Shown here: positions 5,585-11,070 of the stretch, piece by piece
Position numbering within the stretch: the stretch's first letter is position 1
Layout of the letters: each line of letters begins with the position of its first letter
The notes under the pieces: model-generated
Told to the model about the DNA's origin: nothing
The model's database searches: none
The model's input: the letters and a program-made list of their open reading frames with translations, nothing else
Program-made: the position numbers and the translations under genes
DNA from: Candidatus Hodarchaeota archaeon
GTDB taxonomy: Archaea; Asgardarchaeota; Heimdallarchaeia; Hodarchaeales; YT1-057
Assembly (NCBI GenBank): GCA_016839955.1
Contig: JAEOTI010000220.1
Span: 1 to 11,070 of the forward strand
Length of the DNA: 11,070 nt
Direction: 5' to 3'

Positions 5585-6601
5585 ATGATAGATTGTGGCA
5601 ATAAGCGAAGAATCGTCTTTGCTGGTCAAAGAGGAGCTGGAAAAAGTTCCCTTCTGGAATTAATCGCACAATCCTTTCCTTGTAGCGTATCTAATAATGA
5701 AGTCAAAAATTCTAATGATTTTAATCCATTTCCTCGTTTTTATGACTTAGAAGAACCCCAAAATAAATTTGAGTTAGAAAAATGGAAAAATGAACTTACA
5801 ACATTTACGGATGCAATTATCTTCGTAGTAGATGGAGAAAATCGGGAAGAATGGCAAAAAGCTGGAGAATTACTTAAGGAATTAATAGAAACAATCGATC
5901 CATCTATTCCAATTGCGCTTACGATTCATAAAATAGATCGTGGCAAACCAGATTTTGCTGAGTTATTCGAACATCTTGCCCTTTCTGAACTGCTTGAAAT
6001 CTCTCAAGCAAGTGTTAGGATTTTTTACACTAGTACAAATGGTAACCAGGATATAACTCAGTTTTTAGATTGGTTAGGAGAACAAATCTGTTTCTTTCCT
6101 CGCATTAGTTCTGATACTCTGTTCCAAATAATAGTTTTTCGTGAATCAGGAGTGCCAATAGCATTAATCGGATCCAAAGATGAAAAGACCCCAAATTGGC
6201 ATAATGCCTTACTGGCCGCAGCTTATTCGGCAATAGATCAATTTTCATCGAGATTTGGAGTGGGAAGCAGTATAAAAACCTTAACGTTGACAAGTCCTGA
6301 CCTTGATCCTCGTTTACTCCGAGTATCTCGAGTTATTTGTGATCCATTTCGGGTTGTCTTAATAACTCGTGGTGTACCACCAGAAATTGTCTTTCGATTT
6401 GGTGAGTATACTGGGAATTACTTTAAAAAAATGCATATTGAAACCAAAATTGAAAAAACAAGGCAATATACAGTTCCTAGTTTTTTTGATAAACTCACAG
6501 AATCAATATCTTCCGCTTGCCCTTGTTTACCAATAATTAAAACAACTAAAAAGGAGCATATGTGGCCAAAATTAGAATTATTACAAAAACAAAAGATTTA
6601 G
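5585..6601 (+). CDS. Rag/Gtr-like GTPase with C-terminal roadblock/longin-like domain, 338 aa
   Basis: Residues 8-172 form a small GTPase-like domain. The P-loop GQRGAGKS is at 14-21, a hydrophobic strand AIIFVVDGE at 77-85, the G4 motif HKID at 115-118 and the G5-like TST at 149-151. HKxD in place of NKxD is typical of Rag/Gtr GTPases, as is the stretch from G5 to the following helix (YTSTNGN...WLGEQICFFP). Residues 175-290 form a second domain (IIVFRESGVPIALIG, NALLAAAYSAIDQF, then strands to VVLITRG) with roadblock/longin-like layout, again as in Rag proteins, where it mediates dimerisation. Oddly, switch II reads YDLEEPQ instead of WDxxGQ, and switch I is short with no clear G2 threonine, so GTP hydrolysis may be impaired. 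Rag-type proteins sense nutrients at membranes in eukaryotes; that role is only an analogy here. It follows the longin-like gene on the same strand. Confidence 0.8.
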   Translation: MIDCGNKRRIVFAGQRGAGKSSLLELIAQSFPCSVSNNEVKNSNDFNPFPRFYDLEEPQNKFELEKWKNELTTFTDAIIFVVDGENREEWQKAGELLKELIETIDPSIPIALTIHKIDRGKPDFAELFEHLALSELLEISQASVRIFYTSTNGNQDITQFLDWLGEQICFFPRISSDTLFQIIVFRESGVPIALIGSKDEKTPNWHNALLAAAYSAIDQFSSRFGVGSSIKTLTLTSPDLDPRLLRVSRVICDPFRVVLITRGVPPEIVFRFGEYTGNYFKKMHIETKIEKTRQYTVPSFFDKLTESISSACPCLPIIKTTKKEHMWPKLELLQKQKI

Positions 6602-6621
6602 AGTGAAGTGATACTAAATTA

Positions 6622-6629
6622 ATATAAAT
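6622..6629 (+). promoter_or_regulatory. TATA box of the histidine kinase gene
   Basis: ATATAAAT within TTAATATAAATT lies about 65 bases before the kinase ATG. A transcript starting near 6651 would have a leader of about 40 bases carrying the Shine-Dalgarno AGAGGT at 6677-6682. Unlike the GTPase gene, the kinase therefore appears to be translated from a leadered message with its own promoter. Confidence 0.45.
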
Positions 6630-6690
6630 TGAGCCTAATAATCTTATTCAATACGAAATCTAATATCAATTCTCTTAGAGGTCCTTTAAA

Positions 6691-8235
6691 ATGCCGGAAA
6701 AAACGATTGAGGACTTATCTTCTGGTGATCTTCCTGAAACAGAACTAAATCGATTATTAGTCGACTTTATGCCGCTCGGTATGTTCACTGCAAACAGTTC
6801 AGGAAAAATAACTTTTCAAAATCGAATTTTCTCAAATCTATTTGGTGGACCTTTAATTAATGTTTTCGAGGACAACGCAATTAGAGAAGCTGGCCTTGAT
6901 ATAGTATTCAAAGAAACTATTACAAATGGACTCGGAACGACATTTATGGGTCCTTATAAACAATATACAATTAACGTTTTGACAACACCAATAATTAGTC
7001 CGAAAAATGGTACAGTAATTGGGCTTATGGGTCTGATAACAGATCATACTACACAGGTTAAAAACCGATTAAAATTAGAAGAAATTGTAAAGGAAAGAAC
7101 AGCAGAGCTGGGAAAAAGAACTCAGGAATTAGTTCGATCAGAACACCGATTTAGAAATCTTATTGAGGTTATGGAAACTGGACTTTGGATTGCTGATCAA
7201 AAAGAGCAAACTACATATATAAACCCACGAATTGAAGAGATGCTCGGTTATTCAAAGGAAGAAATAATTGGAAAATCAGTCCTCGAGTTCATCGTCCCCG
7301 AAGATCACAAAAAGCTGGAGGACATAGACCGAGAGAGATATGTATCAAAAATTCCTACATCTGTTTATGATCTTACTCTTATTAAGAAAGATTCATCACT
7401 TATCCATGCCTTAGTATATGGTGTAGGTTTGTATGATGAGAAAGGTGAATGTGTCGAAACCTTTGCAACTATTACTGATATTTCAGACCGTAAAAAGGCT
7501 GAACAAGAACGTGAAGCTCTTTTAGAACGACTGCAGGATCTTGAATCCAGCCGCCGTGTCTTCTTAACAACAATTAGTCATGAAACAAGAACTCCGATCA
7601 CTGTCATCCTAGGGCAAGTTGATTTATTACTCAAAGGGAAAAGGGGTGATCTAACAGAAAAAACATATTCTTCATTGGAATCAATTCAACGAAACATACA
7701 TCGTTTAGAACGACTTCTAGGAGATACTCAAGCACTTTTAAGAATAGAATCAAATGCATATGAATTGAATCTCCAGGATTTCAACTTAATTCAGATAATT
7801 AAGAATACTGCTCAGGATTTTCACCATTTGCTTCAACAAAGAGATCAAAAATTCGAATTAGATCCTGTAATACTTCATCGAGAGTCCCTAATAGTGAATG
7901 GAGATCCTGAAAAAATCATTCAGGTTTTAAACAATCTAGTGGAGAATGCAATCCTTTACTCCCCTATAGAAAGTCAAATCAGAATCCAAGTAACTGAGGA
8001 AGAAAAGAATATAATTATTTCTGTTTTAGATAATGGATATGGAATTCCAGGGATCCAACAGCAAGATCCTCTTGAAAAAAGAATTGATTTCGATGCTATT
8101 AAAATAGATAAGGGCCTCGGTCTTACAATAGTAAAACAAATTATAGACAGGCATAACGGAGAAGTCTGGTTTGAAACTGGGATTGATAATAAAGGAACGT
8201 GTGTCTCTTTCTCTTTACCTAAGAAAAAAAAATAA
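6691..8235 (+). CDS. Soluble PAS-PAS sensor histidine kinase, 514 aa
   Basis: Domains in order: a PAS-like sensor at about 20-122 (PLGMFTANSSGKITFQNR), a coiled-coil linker at about 123-152, and a second, more typical PAS at about 153-272 (GLWIADQ, YINPRIEEMLGYSKEEIIGKS, ITDISDRK). A HisKA dimerisation domain follows with phosphoacceptor H297 in SHETRTP, then a HATPase domain with N-box NNLVENA (414-420), G1 DNGYGIP (447-453), G2 GLGL (475-478) and a last GTCVSF strand (502-507). All catalytic motifs are present, so the kinase should be active. It has no transmembrane segment and is thus a cytoplasmic sensor, perhaps of redox state or a small ligand. No response regulator or receiver domain is seen in the window. 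ATG 6691 is supported by AGAGGT ten bases upstream. It lies 89 bases after the GTPase gene on the same strand. Confidence 0.93.
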   Translation: MPEKTIEDLSSGDLPETELNRLLVDFMPLGMFTANSSGKITFQNRIFSNLFGGPLINVFEDNAIREAGLDIVFKETITNGLGTTFMGPYKQYTINVLTTPIISPKNGTVIGLMGLITDHTTQVKNRLKLEEIVKERTAELGKRTQELVRSEHRFRNLIEVMETGLWIADQKEQTTYINPRIEEMLGYSKEEIIGKSVLEFIVPEDHKKLEDIDRERYVSKIPTSVYDLTLIKKDSSLIHALVYGVGLYDEKGECVETFATITDISDRKKAEQEREALLERLQDLESSRRVFLTTISHETRTPITVILGQVDLLLKGKRGDLTEKTYSSLESIQRNIHRLERLLGDTQALLRIESNAYELNLQDFNLIQIIKNTAQDFHHLLQQRDQKFELDPVILHRESLIVNGDPEKIIQVLNNLVENAILYSPIESQIRIQVTEEEKNIIISVLDNGYGIPGIQQQDPLEKRIDFDAIKIDKGLGLTIVKQIIDRHNGEVWFETGIDNKGTCVSFSLPKKKK

Positions 8236-8431
8236 CCTTTCTTATATGAATCACATAATATGCGTAATTGATAATCAGAATAATTTCCAAACTTTTTCAA
8301 TAGGAAAACAAAAATAAGTTAAATTTAAATTTTCTTTTAGAAAAAATGTTTCTAGTTTAAAAGGCACATTCCAGGAACGGATTTCAATATTTGATATCCT
8401 CTCAAGTATAGAAAAACTACGAAAATTGGAT
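8236..8431. other. AT-rich region between convergent genes
   Basis: This 196-base spacer separates the kinase (+) from the anchored protein gene (-). It contains a small inverted repeat, TAGAAA (8338-8343) with TTTCTA (8349-8354), and A/T runs. I see no coding frame or RNA gene. Confidence 0.4.
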
Positions 8432-9082
8432 TTAGTAAGACTTTCTATTCTTTATTGCTACAAAAATTATTCCTATTAATCCAATGATTGCTGAAAAACC
8501 AGGAATGGATGTATTTTCTGATGTTTTTTTGTTACTCATTGAAAATCCAATCATCTGCCAGAGTATACTCAAATCTACTTTATCATACTCATTGGAGTAG
8601 CTAATTCTCGTAAATTCTAGAACTTCCATCCGAATGAGAGTAATATTATAACCTAGAAGGTCATTATTACCTTGAAATAGGTAAAATTCTGGACCAGATC
8701 GAATATTCCTTGCCGTTCCAAAACTTAAAACTCTTTCAACTGTGTCATTTTGACCGTTTGTGAGTAAATTTACCAAAGGATTGAATTCAATACAATTTGT
8801 TTTATTAAAAACCCATTCTTTTCCTGAACCGTCTGAGGATGTTAGATTTACCTTTATTGTTGCATTTAGAGAAGTATTGTAGATATTGAGCGATACTTCG
8901 ATTGTTGCAATTTCTTTTCTTATCCCAAAGTGCTTACTAAAGTCAATACTGCCTATGACTTCATTTTCAGAGTCCTGAAGATTGCTAATATTCGCTGTGC
9001 CTGCTAGTGATAAAATAAATAATGATAAGATTAATACTCCCCCCAAAAACATCATTTGAAAAGACCATTTCAATAATTTCAT
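8432..9082 (-). CDS. Secreted, C-terminally anchored protein with PGF-type tail, 216 aa
   Basis: A hydrophobic N-terminal helix (about residues 6-28, after KLLKW) should be a signal peptide or anchor. The body is beta-rich and rich in N-glycosylation sequons: eight N-x-S/T sites by count (NIS, NTS, NAT, NLT, NKT, NDT, NIT, NTS). The end is SIPGF, a hydrophobic helix of about 14 residues, then KNRKSY. This is the tripartite layout of PGF-CTERM-like signals, which archaeosortase-type enzymes process to lipid-anchor surface proteins. I therefore infer a small cell-surface glycoprotein with its body outside the cell; the function is unknown. The frame can open at GTG 9085, but ATG 9082 is preferred because a TATA box is centred about 28 bases upstream. 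The gene lies downstream of the TrmB-like gene on the same strand, 48 bases from its stop, and may be controlled by it. Confidence 0.75.
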   Translation of the reverse strand: MKLLKWSFQMMFLGGVLILSLFILSLAGTANISNLQDSENEVIGSIDFSKHFGIRKEIATIEVSLNIYNTSLNATIKVNLTSSDGSGKEWVFNKTNCIEFNPLVNLLTNGQNDTVERVLSFGTARNIRSGPEFYLFQGNNDLLGYNITLIRMEVLEFTRISYSNEYDKVDLSILWQMIGFSMSNKKTSENTSIPGFSAIIGLIGIIFVAIKNRKSY

Positions 9083-9106
9083 CACACTTTATTAATTACG
9101 TGATTA

Positions 9107-9114
9107 TTTATAAA
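9107..9114 (-). promoter_or_regulatory. TATA box of the anchored surface protein gene
   Basis: TTTATAAA is centred about 28 bases upstream of ATG 9082, giving a leaderless message. It sits within the 48-base gap after the TrmB-like gene, so the surface protein gene can be transcribed on its own. Confidence 0.5.
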
Positions 9115-9130
9115 GTTTTTTATCCTTGTC

Positions 9131-10468
9131 TTAATGCTTTTTTGTACCTATTTCCCAAAGTTGGTTGAAACCTCGGAGTACTAAGTCACGAATTAAAGGA
9201 TTTCTTGTAATTAGAATACTGTTCTCGAATTCTTCTAATGGAAAAACTGGAATCAAGAGAATTGAATTATCAATCAGAAAAAAAGTTCCTAAATCAAGTG
9301 GACCATCAAATGATCGGACTTCTATGTTTGGTAATTCATTCAGTACTTCGAAAAGTGCCTCTAATTCCTCTTTTGCAATTTCAGGATGAGGTTTCCATAA
9401 GACTCGCCAATAAACCCCTCGAATTTGGGACGATTCAAGAGTTTCCAATATTTGAGTAATATCAGAACGGAGTTCTTCATCAACTGAAATCGCCTCAAGG
9501 TTTGCAAAAGCAATTTCTTTCTCGGCTGATTCATCAAGAATTTTCTGTAGCGCTCGAATAGCCTCTGATCTCGAAGGAAATTTATGTATACCCGCTTCAT
9601 ATAAATTTGGAAAGGGAATATGCGGTGGAATGTTGCGTAAAGACTCCGCAATTGTTGGATTTTCTCGAGCGGCATAAGCAAAAAGACGAAAGTCTTGCCC
9701 TCGTTCCCAAAGAGAATCAAAGAGAGTTATTTTTGCCTGTACCGCAGTAGGTTCACGGATAACTAAACGTACATCTGGATTTGTAGGTGAAAGGAATTCA
9801 ATTATGATTGAATTATCAATAACATCGAATCCGAGCATTTCTGTACTAGAAACACGAATTGGACATATATCGTAAAAATTTGTTATTGTTGTCAATTCAT
9901 CTTCAGACAACGATTGGATCATGTTCTCTGCTTTTTCAACGCTTAACAGGATTCTACCTTTTCCATTCCGTTCTGCTAGGTTTGATAACGGTTCCCAAAT
10001 TTCAAAATAATCATTTTGAAACGAAGTTAAAATTGTTCGAAGTAAAAATGCTGAACTACTTCGCGATAGGAGGTTCTCAATCCGAGAACGTATTTGAGCG
10101 CCTTTCCAAAGGACCACATTTTCACGGATTGGGTTTTCTTTAAAACGCTCTAAAGTCTCTATCTTTGTCGCTAAATCCTTTAATTTCCTCTTCCTTGACT
10201 TCCAGTTTTTTTCTATGTTTTTTTCTTCAAGATCAATTACTTCAAACAGATTTGATGGGTCAAATGAGTACCTTTTAGGACGACCAGGGAGCATTTCAAT
10301 AAAACCCCGTTCCTGAAGTCTGTGAAGGATTTCATAAGCATAATATCGTGTAACTCCAGTCTTTATCGCAACTTCATTTCCTGAAAGAGGTTCTTCATTT
10401 TTAATCAGACAATTGAGGATCATTGATTCTTTATCAGTGAGACCAAAATCTAAAAGAGCTTTTCTCAT
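9131..10468 (-). CDS. TrmB-family transcriptional regulator with duplicated effector domain, 445 aa
   Basis: Residues 1-72 are the TrmB-type winged helix: LLDFGLTDKE at the start, the recognition helix region SGNEVAIKTGVTRYYAYEIL, and the wing GFIEMLPGRPKRYSFDP. A charged coiled-coil linker (about 78-112) leads to two similar effector-like domains, about 116-257 and 291-441. The repeat is visible: IDNSIIIEF and then LWERG (253-257) in the first, against IDNSILLIP and then LWEIG (437-441) in the second. TrmB proteins usually sense sugars or other metabolites and control transport or metabolic genes; standard members are about 260-350 residues with one effector part. The ligand cannot be told. 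No transporter is nearby, so the targets may be the gene itself, the divergent AbrB-like gene and the adjacent surface protein gene. ATG at 10468 gives the expected N-terminus. Confidence 0.88.
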   Translation of the reverse strand: MRKALLDFGLTDKESMILNCLIKNEEPLSGNEVAIKTGVTRYYAYEILHRLQERGFIEMLPGRPKRYSFDPSNLFEVIDLEEKNIEKNWKSRKRKLKDLATKIETLERFKENPIRENVVLWKGAQIRSRIENLLSRSSSAFLLRTILTSFQNDYFEIWEPLSNLAERNGKGRILLSVEKAENMIQSLSEDELTTITNFYDICPIRVSSTEMLGFDVIDNSIIIEFLSPTNPDVRLVIREPTAVQAKITLFDSLWERGQDFRLFAYAARENPTIAESLRNIPPHIPFPNLYEAGIHKFPSRSEAIRALQKILDESAEKEIAFANLEAISVDEELRSDITQILETLESSQIRGVYWRVLWKPHPEIAKEELEALFEVLNELPNIEVRSFDGPLDLGTFFLIDNSILLIPVFPLEEFENSILITRNPLIRDLVLRGFNQLWEIGTKKH

Positions 10469-10596
10469 AGGTTGAATCCCTTTTATACAATTAAATCGAT
10501 TTTAAAGGAAAAAATTAAGTATTAATTATAAGAATAACAACAAGTACTTACATTTATCTATTTGATCATAAGTAGTTATAATGGAGATTAAATTCA
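10469..10596. promoter_or_regulatory. Divergent promoter region with three TAAGTA half-sites
   Basis: The 128-base spacer between the TrmB-like (-) and AbrB-like (+) genes holds TAAGTA at 10516-10521, its reverse complement TACTTA at 10545-10550 (within the palindrome AAGTACTT, 10542-10549), and TAAGTA again at 10569-10574. For the - gene, ATTAAAT (10490-10496) is centred about 25 bases from the ATG and may be its TATA box. For the + gene, TTAATTATA (10523-10530) is a candidate, with the Shine-Dalgarno GGAGAT at 10583-10588. TrmB and AbrB-type proteins often regulate themselves, so the half-sites are plausible operators; this is inference. Confidence 0.4.
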
Positions 10597-10824
10597 ATGA
10601 ACTATAATTTTTCAGCAGAAATCGATTCAAATGGTAAATTAACGTTACCCCAAGAATGGATTGAAAATAATTTGACAGATGATGGAAAGGTTGCCCTTTA
10701 CACAAGTGGAAACGATTTAGTTATCCGACCTATCCGAGAATCGGATGAAGATTTTTTTGATGCAGAACATCTCGGGCTATTATCTATTGCACGAGCAAAA
10801 AATCATTTAGTAGAAGGAAAATAG
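10597..10824 (+). CDS. Small AbrB/MazE-like DNA-binding protein, 75 aa
   Basis: Residues 5-46 show the swapped-hairpin AbrB/SpoVT pattern: SAEIDSNGKLTLPQEWIE, then VALYTSGNDLVIRPI. Such proteins dimerise and bind DNA as transition-state regulators or as antitoxins of the MazE/VapB kind. The acidic C-terminal tail (ESDEDFFDAEHLG) could be the partner-binding part of an antitoxin. However, no PIN, MazF or other toxin-sized gene follows on this strand; a - strand gene converges from the right after 60 bases. A free-standing regulator is therefore as likely. ATG at 10597 has GGAGAT at 10583-10588. It is divergent from the TrmB-like gene and may share its regulation. Confidence 0.75.
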   Translation: MNYNFSAEIDSNGKLTLPQEWIENNLTDDGKVALYTSGNDLVIRPIRESDEDFFDAEHLGLLSIARAKNHLVEGK

Positions 10825-10863
10825 GTTTTAACAACCCCTTCTAAGAACCAAAACCTTTGTTCT
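10823..10863. terminator. Inverted repeats between convergent genes
   Basis: AGGTTTT (10823-10829) pairs with AAAACCT (10850-10856), and overlapping this AGAAC (10844-10848) can pair with GTTCT (10859-10863). The pair begins inside the AbrB-like stop codon and lies between convergent genes, so a shared 3'-end structure is plausible. The stems are short and mutually exclusive. Confidence 0.3.
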
Positions 10864-10884
10864 GAATATGTAGGAATTATTATT

Positions 10885-11070
10885 TTAATCAGTTTTTGCT
10901 TTTGGTCCAATCTTCCATGCAATTGAGGAACTATCTTCACGTTTTTGTTGGATATTAATATATTTTGAGAATATTCCTGATAAGAAGAAGTACTTTTCAT
11001 TCTTAACAAAGAAGAGAAGGAGATTTTCCTGTCGATCTTGAATCATAAACCCACCATCTATGAAGAATGA
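10885..11070 (-). CDS. C-terminal end of an unrecognised protein (5' end outside window)
   Basis: An open frame on the - strand enters from the right edge and runs 61 codons to TAA at 10885-10887. The translation starts SFFIDGGFMIQDR and ends with WKIGPKAKTD. Its middle alternates hydrophobic and polar residues in strands (LLLFFVKN, KYFFLSGIF), as in a beta-rich domain. I do not recognise the family. The composition looks like a real protein and is better than the competing frame that overlaps the AbrB-like gene. A Met at codon 9 (11044-11046) could in principle start a 53-aa protein, but the open frame before it makes a longer gene more likely. Confidence 0.6.
   Translation of the reverse strand, partial: SFFIDGGFMIQDRQENLLLFFVKNEKYFFLSGIFSKYINIQQKREDSSSIAWKIGPKAKTD

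Noticed and set aside
7974..8300. A - strand open frame of 108 codons opposite the kinase end
   Set aside because: It is antisense to the HATPase region and has low-complexity hydrophobic content without a recognisable pattern.
10471..10481. GGTTGAATCCC resembles a tRNA T-loop
   Set aside because: No acceptor, D or anticodon stems fit around it, and it lies in the promoter region of the TrmB-like gene.
10803..11009. A - strand frame of 68 codons at the right edge
   Set aside because: It overlaps the end of the AbrB-like gene and conflicts with the more protein-like frame ending at 10885.

Overview
The window (about 36% GC by eye) looks like an Asgard archaeon, perhaps of the Heimdall/Gerd/Loki type; I cannot place it lower. 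The evidence is an archaeal/eukaryotic-type ribosomal protein uS7, a Rag/Gtr-like GTPase with a C-terminal roadblock/longin-like domain, a second longin-like protein, TPR proteins, a TrmB regulator with its divergent AbrB-like gene, and a secreted protein with a PGF-type C-terminal anchor. Several starts have archaeal TATA-like boxes 25-32 bases upstream, which suggests leaderless or very short-leader transcripts.

Region 1 (1-2672). The C-terminus of one TPR protein enters from the left on +. It meets a complete, paralogous 462-aa TPR protein on -, followed upstream by rps7 (uS7) on -. The roughly 200-base gap between the two TPR genes holds two GC-rich hairpins and a decayed second copy of the last 23 codons of rps7. 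It therefore looks like the scar of a duplication, replacement or insertion at the 3' end of rps7. uS7 stands apart from the usual archaeal partners (uS12, aEF-2, aEF-1A) and has a lysine-rich insertion.

Region 2 (2673-3758). A divergent endonuclease IV-type TIM-barrel gene on - has its own TATA box and is divergent from the next block.

Region 3 (3759-8235). This is a + strand block of four genes: an unrecognised protein with a cysteine cluster; a longin/roadblock-like protein that starts 17 bases after it, behind a GGTGGTGA ribosome site; the Rag-like GTPase, which has an intact P-loop and HKxD motif but a degenerate switch II; and a soluble PAS-PAS histidine kinase with no response regulator nearby. 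The two longin-like domains beside a Rag-type GTPase recall the building blocks of eukaryotic Rag-Ragulator signalling. This is the best candidate here for an undescribed system. The link to the kinase rests only on order and strand.

Region 4 (8236-11070). A secreted or anchored glycoprotein-like gene and a TrmB-family regulator with a duplicated effector domain lie in tandem on -. TrmB is divergent from a small AbrB/MazE-like DNA-binding protein on +, and the shared 128-base spacer carries three TAAGTA half-sites. The window ends inside a - strand gene of which only 61 C-terminal codons are visible. I saw no tRNA, rRNA, CRISPR array, transposase or integrase.
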